Below are positions 1 to 6,742 of a DNA stretch of 7,074 nucleotides, piece by piece (the first letter of the stretch is position 1; each line of letters begins with the position of its first letter). The position numbers were made by a program, and so were the translations under genes. Source of the DNA: Halanaerobiaceae bacterium. Lineage in GTDB: Bacteria > Bacillota > Halanaerobiia > Halanaerobiales > DTU029. Below the pieces are notes generated by a model. The model saw only the letters and a program-made list of their open reading frames with translations, searched no databases and had not been told where the DNA came from. The DNA is taken from contig JAAYLO010000243.1 of the NCBI GenBank assembly GCA_012521855.1, forward strand, positions 1 through 7,074. Direction: 5' to 3'.

Positions 1-703
1 TGTTTCTTTTATGATATTTAATGTTATGAATGCTGAAGTTTAGTTTTTGAGCAATAGCCTGCTCTTTAAAACCCATAATTAAATATTCCAGAATAACTTT
101 TTGATTATCCGTCAGTTGAATTTCGACATCAGAATAATGATTGCATAATTTAAGTTTACTGCAAATTAATTCTGCACATAGTTTTAATAGTACAAACATT
201 TCTTTATTTATACTTTTCACGAAGATACCCAAAACGGCCAGGATATTGTCATCAACCACAAGGGGTACGGCGAGACTGAACCATTTTTTGAAAAATAAAA
301 TATAATGATTTTCTGGTTCAAGGTAAACAGGTTCTTTTAATTCTCTGGCCAGTGATAAAGCATTTGTTCCCAGACTGTCAGGACTAAATACAACACCAGT
401 GTCAAAAATTATATTTTTTTTAAGATTACCTGTATAATAGTAGTCCATTAATACCAGTTGGGAATCTGTTATTAGTATAATATCTTCTATATGTAACAAT
501 GGAAGTAAATCTTCAACTAATTCTTTAAAAAGCACAATAATGTTTTCATTGTTATTTCTCGTGTACTCCAATTCGTTTCTGCTTAGTTTTAAACGGGGTT
601 TAATACAATTTTGACTGATGAAATTAATTTCAGATACTTTATGCTGCTTTTTTATGAGTGATAGAAGTTTTTCCTGTTTATATAAACTATTTACTTTGGT
701 CAC
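1..703 (-). CDS. GAF-domain LuxR-type transcriptional regulator, C-terminus cut by window edge
   Basis: An open minus-strand frame gives 234 codons before running off the left edge. Residues 1-60 resemble the N-terminal entry segment of AcoR-type regulators (CIKPRLKLSRNELE). Residues about 60-185 form a GAF-like sensor with the characteristic LGTNA motif (G112-T113-N114-A115) and a later AVPLVVDDNILAVLGIF strand pattern. From residue 196 a LuxR/GerE helix-turn-helix begins (QLTDNQKVILEYLIMGFK, then IAQKLNFSIHNIKYHKRN), with the recognition helix visible and the last roughly 20 residues missing. No sigma-54 AAA+ domain lies between sensor and DNA-binding domain, so it should act as a classical activator or repressor; its ligand is unknown. 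It is divergent from the exporter operon and is the likely regulator of it. The GTG at 703-701 is the only conventional in-frame start near the frame's beginning, but it lies inside the ribosome-binding site, so the true start is uncertain. Confidence 0.85.
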   Translation of the reverse strand, partial: MTKVNSLYKQEKLLSLIKKQHKVSEINFISQNCIKPRLKLSRNELEYTRNNNENIIVLFKELVEDLLPLLHIEDIILITDSQLVLMDYYYTGNLKKNIIFDTGVVFSPDSLGTNALSLARELKEPVYLEPENHYILFFKKWFSLAVPLVVDDNILAVLGIFVKSINKEMFVLLKLCAELICSKLKLCNHYSDVEIQLTDNQKVILEYLIMGFKEQAIAQKLNFSIHNIKYHKRN

Positions 704-708
704 CTCCC
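700..708 (-). promoter_or_regulatory. Strong ribosome-binding site of the GAF-LuxR regulator
   Basis: Read on the minus strand this is GGGAGGTGA, a near-perfect Shine-Dalgarno match, so the regulator is very likely translated from just downstream. The in-frame codons after it are ACC AAA GTA AAT AGT, with no ATG, GTG or TTG at the normal distance. The only standard start, GTG at 703-701, is part of the motif itself. Confidence 0.65.
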
Positions 709-879
709 TGCTTTCTTACTGCTATGATTTTTCTATTATCAACAGTAACTGGCGGCAAACCATTAAAATAAAAAAAATAACAGGATTTACTAACAATATA
801 ATAATATATTTAAATGTAAAAAACAAGCAAAAATTAGAAAAAGTATAATTATTAGGTATATTAGTATAAAAAAGAATAG

Positions 880-923
880 TTCGAAAAATATCCTGGGCCG
901 GACTTAAGACCTATTTTTTCGAA
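880..923. repeat. Inverted repeat with GC-rich loop
   Basis: TTCGAAAAATA (880-890) is repeated in inverted form as TATTTTTTCGAA (912-923), with one extra base in the right arm. The 21-base interval contains CCTGGGCCGG, a GC patch that stands out in this AT-rich region. It could be a protein-binding site or an RNA hairpin in the regulator's leader. Nothing here identifies the function. Confidence 0.5.
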
Positions 924-925
924 AA

Positions 926-943
926 TCTATACATAAATATAGA
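926..943. promoter_or_regulatory. Distal operator-like palindrome, TCTATA-N6-TATAGA
   Basis: An 18-bp inverted repeat with perfect 6-bp arms and a 6-bp centre. It has the same architecture and the same CTATA/TATAG core as the palindrome at 976-995; the two centres are 51 bp apart, close to five helical turns. It lies about 95 bp upstream of the predicted start of the exporter transcript, suiting a second, cooperative activator site. The binding protein is not proven; the divergent LuxR-type regulator is the natural candidate. Confidence 0.5.
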
Positions 944-975
944 CAACAACGCCAGCTAATGTAAAAGAATATAAA

Positions 976-995
976 AACTATACTTAAGTATAGTT
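976..995. promoter_or_regulatory. Proximal operator: perfect 20-bp palindrome overlapping the -35 box
   Basis: AACTATACTT is followed at once by its exact reverse complement AAGTATAGTT, giving a perfect 20-bp palindrome. Its right end overlaps the first two bases of the -35 hexamer at 994-999. Its centre (985.5) is about 43 bp upstream of the predicted transcription start, the class II position used by LuxR-type activators, whose sites are typically 18-20 bp palindromes. A repressor occluding the -35 would fit equally on geometry alone. Confidence 0.6.
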
Positions 996-1022
996 GAAAT
1001 AGATATATTTATAAGATAAAAT
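994..1022 (+). promoter_or_regulatory. Sigma-A-like promoter of the exporter operon
   Basis: TTGAAA (994-999) and TAAAAT (1017-1022) are separated by exactly 17 bp; each hexamer matches the consensus at five of six positions. Transcription should start near 1029, leaving about 79 nt before the exporter start codon. The -35 is touched by the palindrome at 976-995, implying direct regulation. In such AT-rich DNA chance matches occur, but position, spacing and the adjoining palindrome agree. Confidence 0.6.
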
Positions 1023-1107
1023 TATATAAATAGGAAAAAGATAGAATAAATTACTGAGATATGAAAGAGATAATTTTTGTCCTAATAAAAACAAAGAGGG
1101 AGAAAGC

Positions 1108-3294
1108 ATGAGTATATTTAAAAAATATCATTGTGTAAAACAGTTTGATATTACAGACTGTGGAGCTGCCTGTATAGCCACTATATCCAGGCAGTATGGA
1201 CTAAAGATACCTATTACAAAAATAAGAGAAGTTGCTGGAACTGATACAAGAGGAACAAATGCTTTTGGTGTAATTAAGGCAGCTAGAGAATTGGGTTTTT
1301 CGGCAAAAGGGGTTAGGGCAGAAAAAGAGCATTTGACAAAGGAGCTGCCTTTACCATGTATAGCACATGTAATTAAAGGGAACCTGCTTCATTATGTGGT
1401 GATTCATGAGATAAAGGGAAAAGAGATCATTATAGCAGATCCAGCAGAAGGAATAGTAAAATATACCCCGGAGAAGTTTTGTGAAATATGGTCAGGTGTC
1501 CTTCTCTTAATGGTCCCGGGGGAGAAATTTGAAAAAAGAGATGAAACCACAGGCCTTTTCACGAGGTTTTTTGGTTTATTATTACCTCATAAGCGTTTAT
1601 TAATAGAGATATTCATTGCCTCAATACTATATACAGTAATGGGACTGGCAGGTGCCTTTTATTTCAAATATTTAATTGACTCTATTCTGGTAGATGGAAT
1701 AACAAAAACCCTTCACATTATATCAACAGGTATAATAATCTTGACAATTTTGAAAATTGTAATGAATGCCTTTCGCCGCCATCTCCTGGTTTATCTGAGT
1801 CAAAAAATAGATATTTCTTTGATTTTAACATATTATCAACATGTTTTGGAACTTCCCATGACTTTTTTTGATTCACGGAAAGTTGGAGAAATAATCTCCA
1901 GATTAAGTGATGCTTCAAAAATAAGGAATGCAATTTCAGGTGCAACAATTACAGTTATGATTGATACATTAATGGTGATTGTAGGAGCAATAGTCCTCTA
2001 TATACAAAGTTCAATTCTCTTTGGAATAGCATCAATAGTTATTCCATTTTATATAGTAGCAGTCTGGAGTTTTAACCGGCCATTCCGTGAAATACATCGA
2101 AAAGAGATGGAACAGGGTGCCGAACTTCAATCATATCTGGTGGAATCAATATCAGGGGCAGCTACCATAAAGGCATTTAATGCAGAAGATGAAGCAAATC
2201 TGGAAACAGAAAGCAGGTTTATAAAATTTATTAAGTTAATCTTTAAGGCCAGTTGGTTAAGAAATTTGCAGTCTTCTATACAGGTTACCCTGACTTCTGT
2301 AAGTGAGGTATTGATAATCTGGATAGGAGGATTGCAAATAATAAAAGGCAATTTGAGTATTGGTCAATTAATTACTTTTAATGCGATACTGGCCTATTTT
2401 TATGGGCCAATACAGAATTTGATTGAGCTTCAGCCTCAACTACAGGAAGCCTTTGTAGCATCAGATAGATTAGGGGAAATCCTCGATCTGGAAATAGAGA
2501 AAAAAGACGAAAAGAATAAAATATTAATTGACAGGATGCAGGGCAAATTTGAAATAAAAAATATTGAGTTCTCTTATGGTACCAGGGAGAAAGTAATAAA
2601 AAATATTAGTTTTGATATTCAACCTGGAGAGAAAGTAGCACTGGTAGGAGAAAGCGGTTCAGGGAAGACTACACTGGCTAAATTGCTGCTAAAATATTAT
2701 CTGGTACAGGAGGGCGATATCTTAATTGATGATTATAATATAAAAGACCTCAGCTATAGAAGCCTGAGGGACAGGATAGGATATGTTCCACAGGATATCT
2801 TTTTATTTAGTGGTACCATCAGGGAGAATATTGCTTTTGGGATGAAAAATATTTCCATGGAAGAGATAGTAGATGCAGCAAAGAAGTCAAGGGCTCATGA
2901 TTTTATAAACAAATTACCCCTCCGTTATGAGACACATGTAGGGGAAAGGGGTTCAAACTTATCAGGCGGGCAGAAACAAAGGATAGCAATAGCCAGGGCT
3001 ATTCTTAAAAAACCGGATGTTCTGATACTGGATGAAGCCACCAGTAATCTTGATACTGCGACAGAAAGGGCTATCCATGAAACCATTAATTATGTCAGTA
3101 AGGGTATTACAACTATTATTATTGCCCATAGATTAAGTACAATACTATCCTGTGATAAGATAATACTACTGGAAGATGGGATGATAAAGGAAATAGGTTC
3201 ACATCAGGATTTGCTTGCACTTCGGGGGGATTATTATAAATTATGGCAAAGCCAGAGTCTTGATGAATTTGAAAAAAAGGAAGATGTTTCATGA
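1108..3294 (+). CDS. Peptidase C39 bacteriocin-type ABC exporter (permease and ATPase)
   Basis: A 728-residue peptidase-containing ABC transporter, the usual length for this family. It should bind double-glycine leaders in the cytoplasm, cut after Gly-Gly and export the mature peptide using ATP. The N-terminal C39 protease has oxyanion Q12, nucleophile C18 (DITDCGAAC), H95 (LLHYVVI) and D111 (ADPAEG), so it looks active. Six membrane helices lie roughly between residues 164 and 430. The ATPase domain is complete: Walker A GESGSGKTT (514-522), Q-loop Q562, signature LSGGQ (618-622), Walker B with catalytic E643 (LILDEATSNLD) and H-loop H674. Start ATG 1108 is preceded by an AGAGGGAG ribosome-binding site. 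It is first in its operon, behind a candidate regulated promoter, and overlaps the HlyD gene by four bases. The three double-glycine precursors downstream (peptides A, B and C) are its likely substrates. Family assignment is secure; the exact cargo is inferred. Confidence 0.95.
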   Translation: MSIFKKYHCVKQFDITDCGAACIATISRQYGLKIPITKIREVAGTDTRGTNAFGVIKAARELGFSAKGVRAEKEHLTKELPLPCIAHVIKGNLLHYVVIHEIKGKEIIIADPAEGIVKYTPEKFCEIWSGVLLLMVPGEKFEKRDETTGLFTRFFGLLLPHKRLLIEIFIASILYTVMGLAGAFYFKYLIDSILVDGITKTLHIISTGIIILTILKIVMNAFRRHLLVYLSQKIDISLILTYYQHVLELPMTFFDSRKVGEIISRLSDASKIRNAISGATITVMIDTLMVIVGAIVLYIQSSILFGIASIVIPFYIVAVWSFNRPFREIHRKEMEQGAELQSYLVESISGAATIKAFNAEDEANLETESRFIKFIKLIFKASWLRNLQSSIQVTLTSVSEVLIIWIGGLQIIKGNLSIGQLITFNAILAYFYGPIQNLIELQPQLQEAFVASDRLGEILDLEIEKKDEKNKILIDRMQGKFEIKNIEFSYGTREKVIKNISFDIQPGEKVALVGESGSGKTTLAKLLLKYYLVQEGDILIDDYNIKDLSYRSLRDRIGYVPQDIFLFSGTIRENIAFGMKNISMEEIVDAAKKSRAHDFINKLPLRYETHVGERGSNLSGGQKQRIAIARAILKKPDVLILDEATSNLDTATERAIHETINYVSKGITTIIIAHRLSTILSCDKIILLEDGMIKEIGSHQDLLALRGDYYKLWQSQSLDEFEKKEDVS

Positions 3295-4442
3295 GAACAG
3301 AAATAGTCAATTTTGAAGACTTAACAGATAGTAGAGAAATGATGTCAGCTAAAGAACCTAATTTTATTGTTATATTTATATATTTGATATTAATTATTTT
3401 TTTGGCAGCTCTAATCTGGATGTATTTTGGTGAGATAGATATTACAGTAAGGGCAACTGGTATTTTGCGTCCGGCTGCAAGCATAAGTGTAGTGAGGAAT
3501 ATAAATGGAGGGGAGATTGTTGAATTAAATTATTATGAAGGTAAAGTAGTGACAGAGGGTGATTTATTGTATCAAATTGATTCAACCGTTCTGGAAACCC
3601 AGTTGTCTGCTTTTTATAAGGAAAGGGACAGAGTAAAAAGTGAATTAGAAAATCTAAAGACTCTGGTAGAAAGTATTAATAAAGAAAAGAATCTTTTTTC
3701 TATAGAAAACAGTGAATATTATAACAGATATATGATTTATGAGTATGAACTGGAACAATTGGCATTGGAATATAGGCAGGCAGAAAAAAGGTTTTTACGG
3801 GAACAGCAGCTAAGCCCATCATCAACAACAGAGAGCAGGCTGGAGGAATTACAGGCTGTTTATAATATCAGCCGGATTAATTATCAGCGTTATCAGAGTG
3901 AGACTCTGGTAAGGTTAAATGATGAAATAAGCAACAAGGAAAATTCTCTATTACAGTTGGAGGCACAATGCAAGGATCTGGAAAGCAGAATAGAACTAAA
4001 CAATGTAAAGGCACCTATAGATGGCTCAGTACAGGTTTATTATGAACTAAACAAAGGAGATTATATGCCGGCTGGCATAGAGGTTCTAAGGATTATCCCT
4101 GATCGGAGCAGTGAATACAGAATGGAAATAATGGTTGCAAATAAAGATATAAGTCAAATAGAGACAGGCCAAAAAATAAGATATCGTTTTCTGGCTTTAC
4201 CATATAGAGAATATGGGGTTCTTGAAGGTGAGATACTGAAGATATCAAAAGATGCATTTGCCACACAGGAAAACCCGAATATGTCCTACCGGGTTGAAGC
4301 GAGTATAAATGGAATAGTGTTATATGATAAAAAAGGTAAACCTACACAGGTTAAACCAGGAATGATAGCTGAATGTAGTATAGTTATAAGACAGAAAAAG
4401 ATTCTATATTATGTTCTGGAGAAATTGAATTTTCTATCTTAA
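3291..4442 (+). CDS. HlyD-family accessory secretion protein of the exporter
   Basis: A 383-residue membrane-fusion or accessory protein of the HlyD/LcnD type that works with C39 exporters. A short cytoplasmic tail is followed by one membrane helix (about 25-46). Next comes the first half of the lipoyl-like domain (about 57-97), a long coiled-coil arm rich in Glu, Lys, Leu and Gln (about 100-232), and the second half beginning at KAPIDGSV (from K240). A beta-barrel region follows, with FLALPYREYGVLEGEI and VKPGMIAECSIVIR. Its ATG overlaps the exporter stop as ATGA, with AAGGA upstream, so the two are translationally coupled and probably made in matched amounts. No TolC-like outer-membrane partner is in the window. 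Family call is firm; it is too divergent for a specific gene name. Confidence 0.92.
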   Translation: MRTEIVNFEDLTDSREMMSAKEPNFIVIFIYLILIIFLAALIWMYFGEIDITVRATGILRPAASISVVRNINGGEIVELNYYEGKVVTEGDLLYQIDSTVLETQLSAFYKERDRVKSELENLKTLVESINKEKNLFSIENSEYYNRYMIYEYELEQLALEYRQAEKRFLREQQLSPSSTTESRLEELQAVYNISRINYQRYQSETLVRLNDEISNKENSLLQLEAQCKDLESRIELNNVKAPIDGSVQVYYELNKGDYMPAGIEVLRIIPDRSSEYRMEIMVANKDISQIETGQKIRYRFLALPYREYGVLEGEILKISKDAFATQENPNMSYRVEASINGIVLYDKKGKPTQVKPGMIAECSIVIRQKKILYYVLEKLNFLS

Positions 4443-4510
4443 ATATTTTCTAGCCTAAATACATTCATTGAAATAGAGAAATAAACTAGATAAAGGTTGT
4501 GAATAAAATA

Positions 4511-5326
4511 ATGGGCAAAAAAAATCTCTTTTCAATTGTTATAGCTTTTCTTATAGCATTGATTTTTGTGGGATATCGAGGCATTCTATTTCTCATATTA
4601 GAATATATAGCCTCAAAGGTTAGTTTTATATCTGTGAATATATTAAATTTTTTTACAACTTATTTTATTATCAAATTTTTATCATTCATTATTCCATTTC
4701 TATTTGGTATTGCTTTGTTAAGGGAAAGTATACATGATTTTTTTTCTAATGTAAAAGGGGAAAAGGTAAAAATCACAACTATTATTCTGTATGCTGTTCT
4801 AGATACTCTGTTTTCATTTAGTTTTGTATTTATCTTAATAAACTTAATTCCTTCATCTTCATCCGGTTATGGAGATCTTTATGAAATGAAGTCATTCTGG
4901 GAAGCATTAGTAATGACAGGTATTTTTGGTCCAATAACTGAAGAAATAATATATAGAGGAATTATATTTAGAGGACTGAGAGGAAGGTATAAACAGGGAA
5001 CAGCATTAATTATCAGTGCTTTGATATTTGCTATATTTCATGGATCTCCTGCCCAAATAATAAATTCTTTTTTTGCTGGAATAATATTGGGATTTGTTTT
5101 TGTAAAAACAGGTTCATTAATTATTCCAATTTCCATGCACTGTATCAATAATATTGTATTTACATTTTTAGATTCTATAAGTACACTCTTTCCTCATTGC
5201 GGGCCAATCATAATCAATTTTACTTATGAAATACCTGTATGGATTCATATTATTATCAGCAGTTTAAGTATAGTTTTATTACTAATAGTAATTAATAACA
5301 CAGGAAAAACAAAAGCAGTAAGTTAA
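4511..5326 (+). CDS. CPBP-family intramembrane metalloprotease 1 (Abi domain), probable immunity protein
   Basis: A 271-residue multi-pass membrane protein of the CAAX protease and bacteriocin-processing (Abi, PF02517) family. All family motifs are present: EEIIYR (E144, E145, R149), FAIFH (F173 to H177) and HCINN (H210 to N214), so the protease should be competent. Abi-type proteins in class II bacteriocin loci often give self-immunity, which is the best guess here directly before two precursor genes; a role in peptide maturation is possible. I chose ATG 4511 because it aligns with the start of the paralogue at 5927 and gives the same length. An in-frame GTG at 4499 would add four residues. 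The only ribosome-binding motif, AAAGG at 4492-4496, fits neither start well. It lies 68 bp after the HlyD stop with no clear terminator between. Confidence 0.88.
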   Translation: MGKKNLFSIVIAFLIALIFVGYRGILFLILEYIASKVSFISVNILNFFTTYFIIKFLSFIIPFLFGIALLRESIHDFFSNVKGEKVKITTIILYAVLDTLFSFSFVFILINLIPSSSSGYGDLYEMKSFWEALVMTGIFGPITEEIIYRGIIFRGLRGRYKQGTALIISALIFAIFHGSPAQIINSFFAGIILGFVFVKTGSLIIPISMHCINNIVFTFLDSISTLFPHCGPIIINFTYEIPVWIHIIISSLSIVLLLIVINNTGKTKAVS

Positions 5327-5345
5327 ACCTGTACTTAAATGATAT
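4511..5345 (+). repeat. First copy of duplicated CPBP gene segment
   Basis: This segment matches 5927-6761 at a constant offset of 1416 bp, with no insertion or deletion. Similarity begins at the start codon and ends 19 bases past the stop, where 18 of 19 bases still agree (ACCTGTACTT...AATGATAT). Bases for residues about 152-185 are nearly identical, while the first third of the gene is much more diverged. Confidence 0.85.
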
Positions 5346-5360
5346 AAATTTTTAAAAAGA

Positions 5361-5367
5361 AAGGAGG
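5361..5367 (+). promoter_or_regulatory. Ribosome-binding site of peptide A
   Basis: A perfect AAGGAGG, seven bases before the ATG at 5375. The motif, the spacing and the surrounding bases (GAAAGGAGGT, then TATATGGA) are almost the same as before peptide C at 6955-6961, which suggests common origin and high translation of both precursors. Confidence 0.8.
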
Positions 5368-5374
5368 TATATAT

Positions 5375-5629
5375 ATGGAGTGCTTTGCCAATGTTAGCCA
5401 AATGGGTATTTGTGAGTTGAATGAGCAGGAATTAATGGCTATTAATGGTGGAGAAACCTTTAAGGAATGGGCAGATAACGCTATTAATGCAATTGGTGAA
5501 GCAGCAAAAAATGCCGGTAAAGCTGCTGGAAAAGCTGCCAGACAGGTATATGAAGCTGCCAAGGATATAGTTAAAGATATTTATGATACAGTAACAGATT
5601 TTGTTGGCAACCTGGCTAATTCTTTCTAA
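5375..5629 (+). CDS. Peptide A: double-glycine precursor of a 58-residue amphipathic peptide
   Basis: An 84-residue precursor with a 26-residue leader ending INGG. It fits the double-glycine pattern: L at -12, E at -8, L at -7, I at -4, G at -2 and -1. Cleavage after G26 by the C39 exporter would release 58 residues that are Ala, Lys and Asp rich and read as one long amphipathic helix (GEAAKNAGKAAGKAARQ, then VYEAAKDIVKDIYDTVTDF). It contains a GxxxG motif (GKAAG), a hallmark of two-peptide class IIb bacteriocins. By my count the mature part has 9 acidic and 7 basic residues, slightly acidic where most class II bacteriocins are basic. There is no Cys in the mature region, so no disulfide or lanthionine. 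It sits 48 bp after CPBP 1 and 44 bp before peptide B. I recognise no specific known bacteriocin; an antimicrobial role is inferred from leader and context. Confidence 0.85.
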   Translation: MECFANVSQMGICELNEQELMAINGGETFKEWADNAINAIGEAAKNAGKAAGKAARQVYEAAKDIVKDIYDTVTDFVGNLANSF

Positions 5630-5673
5630 TTTAGCTCAGGACAAATATTATTTAAAGGGGGTTAGTGAAGAGA

Positions 5674-5829
5674 ATGCGGGAATTAACCTACAATGAACTA
5701 TGGGAAATAAATGGTGGTGAAGGTGTACTGGCTGCTATAGTCGCAGGACTTGTTGTTGCAGCTGTACCGATAGCACTTTATGCAGCATGTCAGTTTGTTT
5801 CCGGTTTTGTAGAAGGCTGGAATGAATGA
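5674..5829 (+). CDS. Peptide B: short double-glycine precursor of a hydrophobic 36-residue peptide
   Basis: A 51-residue ORF with a minimal 15-residue leader, MRELTYNELWEINGG, that fits the consensus exactly (L-12, E-8, L-7, I-4, G-2, G-1). The predicted mature peptide has 36 residues: a hydrophobic core (GVLAAIVAGLVVAAVPIALY), one Cys (C39 of the precursor), then QFVSGFVEGWNE, with a GxxxG motif (GFVEG). It could span a membrane as a single helix with a proline kink. AAAGGGGG lies at 5654-5661, 12 bases before ATG 5674, a little far; an in-frame GTG at 5665 is too close. It follows peptide A by 44 bp and precedes a hairpin. It is easily missed because it is short. A partner role with peptide A in a two-peptide bacteriocin is the leading inference. 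Confidence 0.8.
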   Translation: MRELTYNELWEINGGEGVLAAIVAGLVVAAVPIALYAACQFVSGFVEGWNE

Positions 5830-5864
5830 TATTACAGCTTTTAATTTTACTTAATTAGTGTTAA

Positions 5865-5895
5865 ATAATAGAGTGCACATTGTGCGTTCTATTAT
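5865..5895 (+). terminator. Hairpin after peptide B, possible terminator or processing site
   Basis: Bases 5865-5878 pair with 5882-5895 in a 14-bp stem (two G-U pairs) with a three-base loop, ATT. It begins 36 bp after the peptide B stop and ends 31 bp before CPBP 2. The stem is AT-rich at the base and GC-rich near the loop (GCAC/GTGC). No T-run follows (CTAGTC), so it is not a textbook intrinsic terminator. It may cause partial termination or protect the 3' end of the peptide mRNA. Confidence 0.45.
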
Positions 5896-5926
5896 CTAGT
5901 CAAGATTACATAAAAGTGATGAAAAA

Positions 5927-6742
5927 TTGAGCAAAAAAAGCCCCTTTTCAATTCTAATAGCTTTTTTGATAGCTTTAATTTATATAGGATATCCAGAGAT
6001 ATTCCTTATTATATTAAAATATATCGCATCCAAAAGCAATATTATATCTGAAAACATGTTAAATTCGTTTACAGTTTACTTTATTTTTAAATTGTTAGCT
6101 TTCGCCATGGCGTTTTTTGGGGGTATTGCTTTACTGAGGGAGAGTGTTCATGTTTTTGTATCCAATATAAAAGGCAAAAGGGAAAAAAATACTACTATTG
6201 CAATGTGTGTTGTTCTAAATATTCTATTTACATTTAGTTTTGTTTTTATTTTAAAGAACTTAATTCCTTTATCCTCACCCGGTTATGGAAAACTATATGA
6301 AATGGAGTCATTCTGGGAAGCATTAGTAATGACAGGCGTTATTGGTCCAATAAGTGAAGAAATAATATTCAGAGCTATTATATTTAGAGGACTGAGAGGA
6401 AGGTATAAACAGGGAACAGCATTAATCATCAGTGCTTTGATATTTGCAATATTTCACGGATCTCCTGCTCAAATAATGAATTCTTTTTTGGGCGGGATAC
6501 TATATGGTCTGGTCTATATGAAAACAGGCTCATTGGTTACCCCAATATTTATGCACTGTATCAATAATATTGTATTTACATTTTTAGATTATATAAGCAT
6601 ATTCTTTCCGCATTACGGGCCGGTCATAATCAATTTTACTTATGAAATACCTGTATGGATTCATATTGTTATCAGCAGTTTAAGCATAGTTTTATTACTA
6701 ATAGTAATTAATAATATAGGAAAAACAGAGGCAGTAAGCTGA
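5927..6742 (+). CDS. CPBP-family intramembrane metalloprotease 2 (Abi domain), paralogue of CPBP 1
   Basis: A 271-residue membrane protein aligned end to end with the CPBP protein at 4511-5326 without gaps; I count about 200 identical residues (74 percent). All motifs are kept at the same positions: EEIIFR (E144, E145, R149), FAIFH (to H177) and HCINN (H210 to N214). The C-terminal 160 residues are far more conserved than the first 110, where substitutions fall in the membrane helices. The start is TTG, aligned with ATG 4511; an upstream ATG at 5919 is out of frame and stops after three codons. Only a weak AAGTGAT lies upstream, so translation may be low. It follows the peptide A-B pair across a hairpin. 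It may give immunity to a different peptide, such as peptide C, than the first copy does; that pairing is a guess. Confidence 0.87.
   Translation: MSKKSPFSILIAFLIALIYIGYPEIFLIILKYIASKSNIISENMLNSFTVYFIFKLLAFAMAFFGGIALLRESVHVFVSNIKGKREKNTTIAMCVVLNILFTFSFVFILKNLIPLSSPGYGKLYEMESFWEALVMTGVIGPISEEIIFRAIIFRGLRGRYKQGTALIISALIFAIFHGSPAQIMNSFLGGILYGLVYMKTGSLVTPIFMHCINNIVFTFLDYISIFFPHYGPVIINFTYEIPVWIHIVISSLSIVLLLIVINNIGKTEAVS

Larger units (their letters stand above)
704..1107. other. Divergent intergenic control region
   Basis: These 404 bp separate the minus-strand regulator from the plus-strand exporter operon. They contain an inverted repeat with a GC-rich loop (880-923), two CTATA-N6-TATAG palindromes (926-943 and 976-995), a sigma-A-like promoter facing the exporter (994-1022) and a leader of about 79 nt before the exporter start. 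The part next to the regulator (720-870) is very AT-rich and must hold the regulator promoter, but several equally weak matches exist there and I do not choose one. No convincing small gene was found on either strand. Confidence 0.6.

Noticed and set aside
618..848. 76-codon plus-strand frame opposite the 5' end of the regulator
   Set aside because: It has no ribosome-binding site and no recognisable domain, and it overlaps the well-supported GAF-LuxR gene on the other strand.
1718..1948. Minus-strand frame inside the exporter gene
   Set aside because: Antisense shadow of the transmembrane domain coding region, without family features.
2127..2351. Minus-strand frame inside the exporter gene
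   Set aside because: Antisense shadow with no start signal or domain.
3119..3484. 121-codon minus-strand frame across the exporter-HlyD junction
   Set aside because: It lies opposite two strongly supported genes (H-loop region and HlyD N-terminus) and has no domain signature.
4468..4496. Possible promoter TTGAAA before CPBP 1
   Set aside because: At 17-bp spacing the -10 would be TAAAGG, which is poor; CPBP 1 is more simply explained as part of the exporter operon.
5335..5562. Minus-strand frame opposite peptide A
   Set aside because: Its Ala-rich composition simply mirrors the Ala codons of peptide A, which has the strong ribosome-binding site and leader.
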